From the IMG/VR virus record IMGVR_UViG_3300022752_000262, positions 1 to 31,294 of that record: a stretch of 31,294 bases of DNA; one strand, 5' to 3'. Source of the stretch: a virus. A program made the translations under genes and the position numbers. The notes under the pieces are model-generated. The model was not told the origin of the DNA. It worked only from the letters and a program-made list of their open reading frames with translations, and ran no database searches. Shown here piece after piece: positions 5,821 through 14,660 of this stretch; the first letter of the stretch is position 1, and the number at the start of each line of letters is the position of its first letter.

Positions 5821-5972
5821 TGGTAAAAACTCCTAATAAAAAAATTGCAAAGGTAATGGGTGAATTTAAAGAAGGCAAACTTCATAGTGGAAAGTCTAAA
5901 AAGATTGTCAGCAACCCAAAACAAGCCATTGCCATTGCTTTAAGTGAGGCTGCAAGAGTTAAGAAGAAATGA
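5820..5972 (+). CDS. DUF6496-like small protein
   Basis: A 50-residue protein starting at the TAATG junction: MVKTPNKKIAKVMGEFKEGK, then LHSGKSKKIVSNPKQAIAIA and LSEAARVKKK. The KVMxEFKxGKLxSG and SxxKQAIAIALSEA motifs match the small bacterial and phage proteins annotated as DUF6496 as I remember them. The likely fold is two helices with a basic loop; the biochemical role is unknown. It ends in ATGA with the following gene, so the two are translationally coupled. Confidence 0.7.
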   Translation: MVKTPNKKIAKVMGEFKEGKLHSGKSKKIVSNPKQAIAIALSEAARVKKK

Positions 5973-7222
5973 TTACTGTATATCCTGAATTAGGTAGTAG
6001 TGCTACCAATGCTGTAAATGTAAAGCTTCCTTCCACTAGCAGCGATGCTTTTGGAAGGCTTAGAATTTCAGAAGCTTTCACTCTATTTGATTCATCTCAT
6101 AGATACGCAGATAACGGGCTGTGGGTTGAAAGTATTACAGGAACGGCTAGTTCTTCTTTTTCAGCAAATGAAGGAGTTGTAAATCTTTCTGTTGGTACAG
6201 CTAGTGGTGATCAAATCATAAGAGAAACTGTTCGGGTATTTGCTTATCAGCCCGGAAAAAGTTTACTCAATATGAACACATTTGTTATGGGGGCTGCTAA
6301 AACAAACCTAAGACAAAGAGTGGGATATTTTGGTAATGATAATGGTTTTTATTTAGAAAGAGAAAGCAGCAACGTCTATCTTGTAGAAAGAAGCATTGTT
6401 ACTGGCTCTGTTGTTAATACCAGAATAGCGCAATCAAGTTGGAATCAAGACAAACTTGATGGCACTGGTCCTTCTAAACTTACATTAGATTTATCTAAAG
6501 CTCAAATTTTATACACTGATATTGAATGGCTTGGCCTTGGCACTGTTAGAATGGGGTTTGTTATTGATGGAGTGTTTGTCCCAGCCCATAGTTTTCATCA
6601 TGCTAATATTGTAACCACAACATACATCACCACTGCTAGTTTGCCTTTGCGTTATGAAATGACCAATATTGGTACTACAGCAAGCAGCAGCACATTAAAA
6701 CAAGTTTGTTCCACTGTTATTTCTGAAGGTGGCTACGAACTTAGAGGACTTCAACAAGCTATTGGTACTCCTATAACAACTTCTAGAAGTACGTTAGCTA
6801 GTGGTGCTTTTCTTCCTGTTGTAAGCTTACGTCTTAAATCAGCTAGGCTTGATGCTATTGTTATTCTTACAGCAATTAGTATTATGGGTGGGGGCAGTAA
6901 TAATAATTATAATTGGCAAGTACAAAGTAATCCAACTACTACTGGCGGTACATGGGTTAGTGCTGGAGCTAATAGCAATGTAGAATATAATTTAACAGGT
7001 ACTGGACTTACTACCTCTGGTAGAGTATTGGCTAGTGGTTATTTTTCCAGTAGTAATCAATCAACATCATCTGTAGATATTTTAAAAGAAGCTTTGTTTT
7101 CATTTCAACTAGAAAGAAATTATTTTACTTCTACTCCATATGAACTTGCTTTGGTGGTGGCTGGAGGATCTTCTGGTCAGCCTATTTATGGGTCAATGGA
7201 TTGGGAAGAAATTAGTAGGTAA
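5969..7222 (+). CDS. Virion surface-type structural protein (AFGRLRISE family)
   Basis: A 417-residue, beta-rich, Ser/Thr-rich protein. The N-terminal motif DAFGRLRISEAFTLFDSSHR is followed by YADNGLWVES, ETVRVFAYQPGKSLL and RQRVGYFGNDNGFYLE. I recall these as typical of a large family in uncultured marine and freshwater phages. The C-terminal half has jelly-roll-like strands with poly-Ser/Thr turns. By pattern it is an exposed virion protein (head decoration or receptor-contacting), not an enzyme; the exact position is unknown. Start is the ATG in the ATGA overlap with the DUF6496-like gene. Confidence 0.7.
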   Translation: MITVYPELGSSATNAVNVKLPSTSSDAFGRLRISEAFTLFDSSHRYADNGLWVESITGTASSSFSANEGVVNLSVGTASGDQIIRETVRVFAYQPGKSLLNMNTFVMGAAKTNLRQRVGYFGNDNGFYLERESSNVYLVERSIVTGSVVNTRIAQSSWNQDKLDGTGPSKLTLDLSKAQILYTDIEWLGLGTVRMGFVIDGVFVPAHSFHHANIVTTTYITTASLPLRYEMTNIGTTASSSTLKQVCSTVISEGGYELRGLQQAIGTPITTSRSTLASGAFLPVVSLRLKSARLDAIVILTAISIMGGGSNNNYNWQVQSNPTTTGGTWVSAGANSNVEYNLTGTGLTTSGRVLASGYFSSSNQSTSSVDILKEALFSFQLERNYFTSTPYELALVVAGGSSGQPIYGSMDWEEISR

Positions 7223-7225
7223 ACT

Positions 7226-7561
7226 ATGTCATCATTACGCGACAGAACACTAGGAAAAGAATTGACTACATCTAGTCAAGATATTTATTCTATTCCTAAC
7301 AGTTTTATTTCCCATATGGATAGCATTATTATTAGTAATATTACTAGTGCAAGTGTTACTTTTACTTTGCAATGGTATTCTGCTACAGATGCTGTAACAT
7401 ATAGTATGTTTTATAATAGTGTGTTACCTGCTAATACAACCATTCAAATTACAGATCCTCTTATTCTTCAAGCTGGCGATAAACTTAGAGGATTGGCTAG
7501 TGCTAATAGTTCGGTAAATATTACATTGCGGGTACAAGAAGAATATTCTGTTGTTAATTAA
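7226..7561 (+). CDS. Small beta-rich structural protein
   Basis: This 111-residue protein begins 3 nt after the preceding stop. The sequence alternates strands and turns: SIIISNITSASVTFTLQWYS, SVLPANTTIQITDPLILQAG, DKLRGLAS and ITLRVQEEY. This 'VTFTLQWY...LPANTT...LILQAGDKL' pattern is common to small phage head or tail accessory proteins. Its pairing with the AFGRLRISE-type protein suggests the two assemble together on the virion. No catalytic residues are evident. Confidence 0.65.
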   Translation: MSSLRDRTLGKELTTSSQDIYSIPNSFISHMDSIIISNITSASVTFTLQWYSATDAVTYSMFYNSVLPANTTIQITDPLILQAGDKLRGLASANSSVNITLRVQEEYSVVN

Positions 7562-7571
7562 GGAAAAAGAA

Positions 7572-7757
7572 ATGGCTCAAAAGAAAAATTGGATTGCAGA
7601 CGCTATTGAAAAACCCGGTGCTTTGCGTAAAACTTTAAAGATGAAAAAAGATGAAACTATTCCTACAAAACTTTTGGAAAAAGCTGCAAAAGGCAATGGA
7701 AAAACTGCTAAACGCGCAAGGCTTGCTATCACACTTAAAGGAATGAAACATGGCTAA
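7572..7757 (+). CDS. Small basic phage protein, 61 residues
   Basis: I chose the ATG at 7572 (MAQKKNWIADAIEKPGALRK), preceded by AAGGAAAAAG, over an upstream in-frame ATG at 7551 that lies inside the previous gene. The sequence IADAIEKPGALRKTL, then KRARLAITLK, is a widespread pattern in phage small proteins of unknown role. It is lysine-rich and mostly helical. It overlaps the terminase small-subunit start by 8 nt, placing it in the packaging block. Confidence 0.7.
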   Translation: MAQKKNWIADAIEKPGALRKTLKMKKDETIPTKLLEKAAKGNGKTAKRARLAITLKGMKHG

Positions 7758-8118
7758 GGAACTTAATGAGAAACAAAAAAAGTTTCTTTCTGTTTTATTT
7801 GATGAAGCTGGCGGCAATCCGCTAATTGCTAAGCAACTTGCTGGATACACCAAAGACTACAGCACCCGAGAAGTTGTTAGCGGTTTAAAAGATGAAATTG
7901 TTGAAGCTACACAGCTATATATTGCTATGAATGCGCCTAGAGCAGCGGCAGCAATTGTTAGCGGTATGGTGTCGCCTACAGAGTTGGGTATTAAAGAAAA
8001 GCTTAATGCTGCTAAAGACATGCTTGATCGTGCTGGCTTTACTAAGACAGAAAAAGTACAAGTTGAAAGCAGTAATGGTGTTATGATATTGCCAATTAAG
8101 GATGTTTCAGACGATTAA
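7750..8118 (+). CDS. Terminase small subunit
   Basis: A 122-residue protein that would recognise phage DNA and load the large subunit for packaging. The N-terminal helix-turn-helix-like region NEKQKKFLSVLFDEAGGNPL, then IAKQLAGYTKD, resembles TerS DNA-binding domains. The central helices (VEATQLYIAMNAPRAAAAIV) and the tail EKLNAAKDMLDRAGF-TKTEKVQVE fit a family of TerS proteins in aquatic phages. The large subunit begins 280 nt after its stop, with one gene between. GGAATGAAAC precedes the ATG. I would call it a terminase from both sequence pattern and position. Confidence 0.75.
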   Translation: MAKELNEKQKKFLSVLFDEAGGNPLIAKQLAGYTKDYSTREVVSGLKDEIVEATQLYIAMNAPRAAAAIVSGMVSPTELGIKEKLNAAKDMLDRAGFTKTEKVQVESSNGVMILPIKDVSDD

Positions 8119-8126
8119 GGAGTGTT

Positions 8127-8573
8127 ATGGCTGAGCGAGGACTGGGAAAGTGGATCTTGCCCCAACCTAAAAATAAAGAATACGTTACAATACCAAGGAT
8201 TAGTAGGACAATTCCGTTTGGCTACAAAGTAGAGCATAAAGATGATGAATGGCTTATTCCGATTCCCTCTGAATTAGAGGCTTTAGAGCAAGCAAAAAAA
8301 CATCTTAAGCAATATTCATTAAGGGAAGTAGCTAATTGGCTAACAACATTAACTGGGCGTCCTATTTCCCATGTTGGTTTATCAAAAAGAATAAAAAGTG
8401 AGCAATCCCACAAAAGAAAGTCTACAACGTACCGCAACATTGCCAGAAAATATCAAAAAGCCCTCCAGAAAGCGGAGCAGTACGAAGAAAGAATCGGTAC
8501 AAAACCCCCAGAGTTCTTCGAATCCGATATCTGGAAGTCCATCAATAGTTTCGATCCAACCAGAAAGCATTAA
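8127..8573 (+). CDS. Helix-turn-helix protein wedged between terminase subunits
   Basis: A 148-residue protein with AAGGAG 4 nt before ATG. Residues about 29-90 read IPFGYKVEHKDDEWLIPIPS, then ELEALEQAKKHLKQYSLREV and ANWLTTLTGRPISHVGL. This resembles the 'Recombinase' HTH domain of serine recombinases (PxGY..., then SLREVAxWL). There is no serine-recombinase catalytic domain. The C-terminal helix (YRNIARKYQKALQKAEQYEE) is charged. It probably binds DNA in packaging, perhaps as an extra terminase component. Its last 176 nt overlap the large-terminase frame. Confidence 0.65.
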   Translation: MAERGLGKWILPQPKNKEYVTIPRISRTIPFGYKVEHKDDEWLIPIPSELEALEQAKKHLKQYSLREVANWLTTLTGRPISHVGLSKRIKSEQSHKRKSTTYRNIARKYQKALQKAEQYEERIGTKPPEFFESDIWKSINSFDPTRKH

Positions 8574-9984
8574 AGAGCAGGAACAAACACAAAATGTCAT
8601 CTTTAAACCCAACGCAGGACCGCAAACAGCATTCTTGGCAGCTAATGAAAGAGAAGTGTTATATGGCGGCGCGGCAGGGGGCGGTAAGTCATATGCAATG
8701 TTGGCTGACCCTTTACGCTACTTGGGCCACCCTCAATTTTCTGGCCTTCTCTTACGTCACACAACAGAGGAACTCAGAGAGTTAATCTGGAAAAGCCAAG
8801 AAATGTATCCACAAATATACCCCGGTATTAAGTGGAGCGAAAGAAAGATGCAGTGGCAAGCGCCATCTGGGGCAAGATTGTGGATGTCATACCTAGATAG
8901 AGATGAAGATGTATTAAGATATCAAGGTTTGGCGTTTAGCTGGATTGGTTTTGATGAATTAACGCAATGGTCTACACCATTTGCATGGAATTATATGCGG
9001 TCACGTTTGCGTACTCCCGCTAGTGACTTACCTATTTTCATGCGAGCAACAACTAACCCCGGTGGTCCCGGTCATTCATGGGTTAAGAAGATGTTTATTG
9101 ATCCAGCACCGGCTGGTAAAGCTTTTTGGGCAACGGATATTGAAAGCGGGGAAGCATTAAAATACCCCGTTGGGCATTCTAAAGAAGGACTTCCTCTTTT
9201 TAAACGTCGGTTTATTCCGGCAATGTTATCAGACAATCCTTATTTGGCTGATGGTGGTGATTATGAGACAATGTTGTTGTCTCTTCCAGAGCATCAAAGA
9301 AAACAATTGCTGGAAGGTAATTGGGATGTTGCTGAAGGGGCTGCATTTCCTGAATTTAATAGGCAAGTACATGTTGTATCCTCTTTCGACATACCTAAAA
9401 ATTGGACAAAGTTTCGCTCATGCGATTATGGTTACGGTAGTTTCAGTGCTGTTGTGTGGTTTGCCGTGTCCCCTTCTGAACAGCTTGTGGTATATAGAGA
9501 GCTATATGTCAGAAAAGTATTGGCAAAGGACCTTGCCCATTTGGTATTAAGAGCGGAAGAAAACGACGGTTTAATTAGATATGGTGTATTAGATAGTAGT
9601 TGTTGGCATAAAAGAGGTGACACTGGTCCCTCATTAGCAGAACAAATGATATTAGAAGGTTGCAGATGGCGACCGTCAGATAGAAGTGCTGGAAGTAGGG
9701 TTAGTGGAAAAAATGAATTGCATAGGCGTTTACAGACTGATCCGTTTACAGAACAACCGCGAATGGTTATAACAAGCAATTGCACAAATCTTATAGCACA
9801 ATTACCAATACTTCCGTTAGATAAAAGAAATCCAGAAGATATTGATACGCATGCTGAAGATCATTTGTATGACGCTTTGCGTTACGGAATTATGAGTAGA
9901 CCTAGAAGTAGTTTGTGGGATTATGATCCTTTAGCTTCTAGACATTCTGGAATGAAAATTGCAGATGCCACATTTGGATATTAG
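8398..9984 (+). CDS. terL: Terminase large subunit (ATPase and nuclease)
   Basis: The motor that pumps DNA into the procapsid and cuts concatemers. Walker A is GGAAGGGKS (residues 90-98), Walker B is WIGFDE (182-187), and the coupling motif is ATTNPGG (217-223). The RNase H-like nuclease has D343 in SCDYGYG, D399 in GVLDSS and D488/D492 in AEDHLYDALRY. The start shown is GTG at 8398, because no ATG occurs in frame before the Walker A region. This gives an unusual 60-residue Ser/Lys/Gln-rich N-terminal extension overlapping the HTH gene by 176 nt. A later non-ATG start is possible. The family usually begins close to FKPNAGPQ (residue 69). Confidence 0.93.
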   Translation: MSNPTKESLQRTATLPENIKKPSRKRSSTKKESVQNPQSSSNPISGSPSIVSIQPESIKEQEQTQNVIFKPNAGPQTAFLAANEREVLYGGAAGGGKSYAMLADPLRYLGHPQFSGLLLRHTTEELRELIWKSQEMYPQIYPGIKWSERKMQWQAPSGARLWMSYLDRDEDVLRYQGLAFSWIGFDELTQWSTPFAWNYMRSRLRTPASDLPIFMRATTNPGGPGHSWVKKMFIDPAPAGKAFWATDIESGEALKYPVGHSKEGLPLFKRRFIPAMLSDNPYLADGGDYETMLLSLPEHQRKQLLEGNWDVAEGAAFPEFNRQVHVVSSFDIPKNWTKFRSCDYGYGSFSAVVWFAVSPSEQLVVYRELYVRKVLAKDLAHLVLRAEENDGLIRYGVLDSSCWHKRGDTGPSLAEQMILEGCRWRPSDRSAGSRVSGKNELHRRLQTDPFTEQPRMVITSNCTNLIAQLPILPLDKRNPEDIDTHAEDHLYDALRYGIMSRPRSSLWDYDPLASRHSGMKIADATFGY

Positions 9985-9993
9985 GAATAAATA

Positions 9994-12108
9994 ATGGCAG
10001 ATATTATGACTGATAAACAATTGGCCCTAGATGATATTTCTGATGGGTCTTTTGCTACACCAGAAGCTCAAAGCGTTATTAGTTTTGTTGAACAAAGATA
10101 TAGTAAAGCTGAAGAAAGCAGACGTAAAGACGAAGACAGATGGTTGCGAGCCTATCGCAATTATCGTGGCATTTATAGTTCTGATGTTCAATTCACTGAA
10201 ACTGAAAAATCGCGTGTATTTATTAAAGTGACCAAGACAAAAGTTTTGGCTGCTTATGGTCAAATTGTAGATGTTCTTTTTGCAAATAACAAATTTCCTC
10301 TTAGTGTAGATCCATCTATCCTTCCAGAAGGTGTTGTTGAGGCTGTTCACTTTGATCCAAAAGAAGCCCCTCCCAATCAACCACAGGCTCCTACATCTCC
10401 AACTGAAATCCCTTTTGGAGAAGAAGGAAGCGCCAGCATTGGCGAAGGATTTGGCATTGATCAATTGGAACAATTATTGGGATCACTTAAAGAAGAATTG
10501 GGGGATATTAAAAATCTTAAAGAAGGTGTGGGATCTACGCCAACATCAGCAACTTTTTATCCTGCAATGGTTGCTGCAAAGAAAATGGAAAAGAAAATTC
10601 ATGACCAGCTAGATGAAAGTGGAGCAACTAAACATTTGAGAGCGGCTGCTTTTGAATGTGCTTTGTTTGGTACTGGTGTCATGAAAGGTCCATTTGCAAC
10701 AAATAAAGAATATCCAAGATGGGGTGAGGATGGTAAATACAATCCTAGTATCAAGACAGTGCCAGAAGCTTCGCATGTTAGTATATGGAACTTTTATTGG
10801 GACCCGGACGCAAACAACACTGAAAACAGCCAATACGTCATTGAAAGACATAAGCTTAGTCGGACCCAACTTCGCGCTCTTAAACGTCGCCCCTTCTTCA
10901 GAGCTAATGTCATCGACAACATTATCGCTCAAGGCGAAGGCTATGTTAAGAAGTATTGGGAGGACGATATCCGCGACTACCAACCCAACTTTGGAGTTGA
11001 TAGATTTGAAGTGTTAGAATATTGGGGCAACATTGATATTGATTTGCTAGAAGAAAATGACATTAATATTCCAAAAGAATACCAAGAAATGGAAGAGCTT
11101 CAAGCAAACATTTGGTTTTGTAATGGAAAAATTATTAGGTTTGTTCTTAATCCATTTAAACCAGCAAAGATTCCGTATTATGCTGTTCCGTATGAACTCA
11201 ATCCATACTCCCTTGCTGGTGTTGGCATTGCAGAAAACATGGAAGATACGCAGACTTTGATGAATGGTTTTATGCGTATGGCTGTAGATAATGCTGTTCT
11301 TTCTGGTAATTTAGTTTTTGAAGTGGATGAAACCAACTTGGTTCCGGGTCAAGACATGCAAGTGTTTCCCGGTAAAGTGTTTAGAAGACAGGGCGGTGCG
11401 CCGGGACAAGCTATTTTTGGAACAAAGTTTCCCAATGTTTCACAAGAAAACTTGCAACTTTTTGACAAAGCAAGACAGCTTGCAGATGAATCAACAGGTA
11501 TGCCTTCCTTTGCACACGGGCAAACAGGTGTAAGTGGTGTAGGTAGGACAGCATCTGGTATTAGTATGTTAATGAATGCCGCTGGTGGCAGCATAAAAAC
11601 AGTTATTAAAAACTTTGATGACTACTTGCTTTCACCAATTGGAAAAGCATTCTTTAGTTTTAATATGCAATTTGATTTTGATCAAACCATCAAAGGCGAT
11701 CTGGAAGTTAACGCTAGGGGTACAGAGAGTTTGATGGCTAACGAAGTTAGAAGTCAACGGCTTATGCAATTCTTACAAATTGCCAGTACCCCTTCTCTTA
11801 TGCCATTTGCTAAGTTTCCATACATCATTAGAGAAATTGCAAAAGCAATGGATTTGGACCCAGACAAAGTTACAAACAATATGGATGAGGCAATGCGACA
11901 GGCAGAAATCTTGCGGCAGACACAGCCGCCAGCGCCCCCTGCTGGGGCTACTCCCCCACAAGGGGTAGGAGGCCCACCATCAGTCGCTGACATGTCTGGA
12001 GGGGGTGGTGGCAACATTGGTGTAGGAGCCGCTCCTGTCCCCGGAGAACAGGGATTCTCAGCCGCTCCACAAGGTGCTCCTCCACCGGCAGCATCACCAC
12101 AAGGCTAA
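9994..12108 (+). CDS. Portal protein
   Basis: A 704-residue protein forming the dodecameric DNA gateway at one capsid vertex. Position immediately after terL, size, and the N-terminal pattern RRKDEDRWLRAYRNYRGIYS, then SRVFIKVTKTKVLAAYGQIV, fit long podovirus-type portals. Later features are EVLEYWGNIDIDLLEEND, YALPY-like YYAVPYELNPYSLAGVGIAE and GVGRTASGISMLMNAAG. Residues about 125-190 are an acidic/Pro insertion with a coiled segment. The last 60 residues are Pro/Gly/Ala-rich and probably disordered inside the capsid. AGGAATAA precedes the ATG. Confidence in the portal call is high; subtype is inference. Confidence 0.88.
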   Translation: MADIMTDKQLALDDISDGSFATPEAQSVISFVEQRYSKAEESRRKDEDRWLRAYRNYRGIYSSDVQFTETEKSRVFIKVTKTKVLAAYGQIVDVLFANNKFPLSVDPSILPEGVVEAVHFDPKEAPPNQPQAPTSPTEIPFGEEGSASIGEGFGIDQLEQLLGSLKEELGDIKNLKEGVGSTPTSATFYPAMVAAKKMEKKIHDQLDESGATKHLRAAAFECALFGTGVMKGPFATNKEYPRWGEDGKYNPSIKTVPEASHVSIWNFYWDPDANNTENSQYVIERHKLSRTQLRALKRRPFFRANVIDNIIAQGEGYVKKYWEDDIRDYQPNFGVDRFEVLEYWGNIDIDLLEENDINIPKEYQEMEELQANIWFCNGKIIRFVLNPFKPAKIPYYAVPYELNPYSLAGVGIAENMEDTQTLMNGFMRMAVDNAVLSGNLVFEVDETNLVPGQDMQVFPGKVFRRQGGAPGQAIFGTKFPNVSQENLQLFDKARQLADESTGMPSFAHGQTGVSGVGRTASGISMLMNAAGGSIKTVIKNFDDYLLSPIGKAFFSFNMQFDFDQTIKGDLEVNARGTESLMANEVRSQRLMQFLQIASTPSLMPFAKFPYIIREIAKAMDLDPDKVTNNMDEAMRQAEILRQTQPPAPPAGATPPQGVGGPPSVADMSGGGGGNIGVGAAPVPGEQGFSAAPQGAPPPAASPQG

Positions 12109-12113
12109 TATAA

Positions 12114-12329
12114 ATGTTTAGTGCAGAACAATATCAAAAACTTAAACCGTTTGTAAATTCTATTCCTCAATGGGGAGTATTTTCTGATCTTGTTGATTTC
12201 TACATTGAAAGACAACACAAAGTTATGGAACAAACAAATAATGTTGCAGAACTACACAAAGCTCAAGGGGCACTGGCAGTATTAAGGCAATTTCAAAATC
12301 TTAAGGATGTTGTGAATGGATGCAATTAA
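12114..12329 (+). CDS. Small helical protein after the portal
   Basis: A 71-residue protein starting 5 nt after the portal stop: MFSAEQYQKLKPFVNSIPQW, then VDFYIERQHKVMEQTNNVAE and LHKAQGALAVLRQFQNLKDV. It is almost wholly helical. Small helical proteins with an 'ELHKAQGxxxVLR' pattern commonly sit downstream of podovirus portals; their role is unknown. There is no strong ribosome-binding site, so it is probably coupled to portal translation. It overlaps the next gene by 14 nt. Confidence 0.65.
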   Translation: MFSAEQYQKLKPFVNSIPQWGVFSDLVDFYIERQHKVMEQTNNVAELHKAQGALAVLRQFQNLKDVVNGCN

Positions 12330-12699
12330 ACAAAGTAAAAACCTCTTTGAAGACGGTGGCCTTAATCAACAAGGAAACACTGTAGACAAAGCCAGTGGTA
12401 ATGACGTTCCTCCCGGCGCTCTTCAAAAAGAAGTTAGAGATGATGTTGATGCAAAACTTAGTGAAGGGGAGTTTGTATTTCCTGCTGATGTAGTTCGTTA
12501 TATTGGTTTAGAAAGACTAATGGAAATGCGTGATATGGCAAAAAAAGGTTTGCAGCGCATGAATGACATTGGTCAAATGGGTAACGCTGAAGAAGTAGAA
12601 AATCCAGAAGCTCTTCACGGTGAAGAAGAAATGGATGATGAAATGTTTTCTTCTGAAGTAGATAAAGTTTTACAAGAAGGTGTAGAAAATAATGACTAA
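12316..12699 (+). CDS. Acidic phage protein, VPPGALxKEVRDDVxAxLSEGE family
   Basis: A 127-residue acidic protein. The motif DKASGNDVPPGALQKEVRDD, followed by DAKLSEGEFVFPADVVRYIG and LERLMEMRDMAKKGLQRMND, is one I recall from cyanophage and pelagiphage genomes. It lies between the portal and capsid genes there too. Domain order is a disordered N-terminus, a compact core around residues 30-95, then an acidic tail (EEEMDDEMF). It may be a minor virion or assembly protein. The overlaps (14 nt at the start, 8 nt at the end) suggest coupled expression. Confidence 0.7.
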   Translation: MDAIKQSKNLFEDGGLNQQGNTVDKASGNDVPPGALQKEVRDDVDAKLSEGEFVFPADVVRYIGLERLMEMRDMAKKGLQRMNDIGQMGNAEEVENPEALHGEEEMDDEMFSSEVDKVLQEGVENND

Positions 12700-13147
12700 T
12701 TATACTGATAGCAAAGTTAAACAACTATCTACATTACAAGTTTTAGAGTCAGCAGCAGAACAATTAAAAGTTGAAGATTTTCAAGATTTTAAAAATAGAT
12801 TTGCTATTTTTGCTAATGCTCCTACAGCATGGAAAATGAAAGAAGGTAATTCTATTTTTGTTGTTCAAAAAACAAATACTCCCGGCGCTGGATTACTAGT
12901 AACATATAACGCTGATACCATTAGAAACTATATTAACAATATTAAAACATTTTGCCTTGCTGCTTATAAGTCTGGATTTGACGTAGTGTTTTGTTATTTT
13001 AATAATGTCAGATATGTAGATGTATTTAAACTTGTCTTTAAAGATATGCCTAATAAAAACATGGGTTATTCAGTTAAAAAAACAAAAGACAATGGATATG
13101 TAATTCAAGCAGTATTAGGTCCAATTAGGAGCAACAACAATGGCTAA
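12692..13147 (+). CDS. Possible acetyltransferase-like or internal virion protein
   Basis: This 151-residue protein begins MTNYTDSKVKQLSTLQVLES. The central section WKMKEGNSIFVVQKTNTPGA, then LLVTYNADTIRNYINNIKTF and CLAAYKSGFDVVFCYF, has a strand-helix-strand order similar to small GNAT-like phage proteins. No clear acetyl-CoA loop (Q/RxxGxG/A) is visible, so an enzyme is not claimed. It stands where podoviruses keep their first internal-core proteins. It overlaps its neighbours by 8 nt on both sides. Confidence 0.55.
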   Translation: MTNYTDSKVKQLSTLQVLESAAEQLKVEDFQDFKNRFAIFANAPTAWKMKEGNSIFVVQKTNTPGAGLLVTYNADTIRNYINNIKTFCLAAYKSGFDVVFCYFNNVRYVDVFKLVFKDMPNKNMGYSVKKTKDNGYVIQAVLGPIRSNNNG

Positions 13148-14660
13148 TGAAGTTAAAAAAATAGGAAGTGCTATTGATGATGCAGCTCATGACGTTGTAG
13201 ACTTTGTTGGAGATGTTGGAACTACTGTTGGTAGAAGTATTGAAGATGCAGCAAGTTGGGTAGGAGATAGGCTTACAGATGTTGTAGAGTCTATTGAAAA
13301 AAATCCAATGATTTTATTGGCTGCTGTTGGTGGTTATTTTGCTATTCAAGGCATTATGGCAAGCATGGCTGCTGCTGGTAGTATTTCTACATCAGCTATA
13401 TTGGCAGAAGCTGGTGTAGATGCAATTATGCTTGAAATGCCAACGGCTGCTGCTGCTACTGCTACTGGTGTAGGAACACTAGAAGCAACTGGTGTTGCAA
13501 CAGCAAGTGCAGCTTCTGCTGATATTGCGGCATCAACAGCTTTACAAGCCGGAGCTACAACGGCTGAAGCAACATCTATTGCTTCTTCTGTTTCACAAGG
13601 CAGCGGATTAATGGATGCTGTCACACAATATGCTAGTAGCATTGTTGATAAAATTAATCCTTTTACAGCAGCCGCTGATGTAACTTCTACATCGTCAGCT
13701 TCTCAAAGTGTTTTTTCTCAAATTGGCGAACTAAGTAACAAATTATATACAAGCATTGGGGAAACTATACTTCCAGATGCAAGTGCAGGTGTACAAAAAC
13801 TTGCAGGACAAGGGGTATTTAATACAACTCTTAATGGAGGAGATTTAGAAGCCGGAGTTAAATCTACTTTAATGACATTTGGACTAGAAAATTTAGGATC
13901 TATTCCAGACCTAGCTGGTAAATCAATAGACGATGCCACTTCTTATTTTAAAAATTTGTTCCCAGAAAGTTTTAAAACTCTTGGGACTACAACTACAGAT
14001 TTTGCAAGTAAATTTGATACGGGTGCTTTGACAACACCAACAAACGCTTTAACAGAAACTTCAAATTTAACTCAAGGATTAGGAAGTCCTCCTAGCACTG
14101 GGGGATTAGATACTTTAGAAGCAATAAATAAAACAGGACAATCTTCTGCTATTACCGCTCCAATAGAAACTCCGACAATTAAAACAGGGCTTGGCGTTCC
14201 TCCAACTTCTAGTGATCTTTATAGTAAAATTACCACTGCACCCATTGGACAACCAACTGGCATGGTTACACCGGCTGGTCAAGGATATACTGGACCAGTT
14301 GAATCTGGTTACATGAAGGCGGCACCACCGGGATTTTTTAATCCAGAAACTAAAGCAAATATTGAAGGACTAACTGCTGGCGCAAAACTTGCTACTGCTG
14401 GTTATGGGGTAGCTAGAATGACTGGTTTAATTGGTCCAGATGAGCCAGCAAAAAAAGCAAAAACAAGTTATGATTATTCTGGATTAGGCAGCACTTACAC
14501 TGGCGGCACTACAATGCCTACTAAAGCCACTTATTCAAATGCTCCTATACAAGGTTTTCATATGGTAAAAGTTAAAAACCAAAGCGGGAATTCTTTGTAT
14601 GTCCCATTTATTGGTGAAAAACCACTAAACCCTATCCCATCTGGATATACACCAATTTAA
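13140..14660 (+). CDS. Ala/Thr-rich protein with membrane-like segment, probable virion/ejection protein
   Basis: A 506-residue protein. The N-terminus has DDAAHDVVDFVGDVGTTVGR, then IEDAASWVGDRLTDVVESI, an amphipathic repeated DVVxxVGD pattern. Residues about 55-80 (NPMILLAAVGGYFAIQGIMA) are hydrophobic enough for a transmembrane helix. A long Ala/Thr/Ser low-complexity region follows. The C-terminus (HMVKVKNQSGNSLYVPFIGE) is more ordered. The composition and site between portal and capsid genes fit an internal protein ejected with DNA, but no lytic transglycosylase motif is visible. Its TAA lies inside the 5' arm of the pseudoknot described next. Confidence 0.55.
   Translation: MANEVKKIGSAIDDAAHDVVDFVGDVGTTVGRSIEDAASWVGDRLTDVVESIEKNPMILLAAVGGYFAIQGIMASMAAAGSISTSAILAEAGVDAIMLEMPTAAAATATGVGTLEATGVATASAASADIAASTALQAGATTAEATSIASSVSQGSGLMDAVTQYASSIVDKINPFTAAADVTSTSSASQSVFSQIGELSNKLYTSIGETILPDASAGVQKLAGQGVFNTTLNGGDLEAGVKSTLMTFGLENLGSIPDLAGKSIDDATSYFKNLFPESFKTLGTTTTDFASKFDTGALTTPTNALTETSNLTQGLGSPPSTGGLDTLEAINKTGQSSAITAPIETPTIKTGLGVPPTSSDLYSKITTAPIGQPTGMVTPAGQGYTGPVESGYMKAAPPGFFNPETKANIEGLTAGAKLATAGYGVARMTGLIGPDEPAKKAKTSYDYSGLGSTYTGGTTMPTKATYSNAPIQGFHMVKVKNQSGNSLYVPFIGEKPLNPIPSGYTPI

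Noticed and set aside
11436-11451. Second parS-like sequence in the portal gene
   Set aside because: Only about 12 of 16 bases match, the central GTG symmetry is lost, and it is coding sequence.
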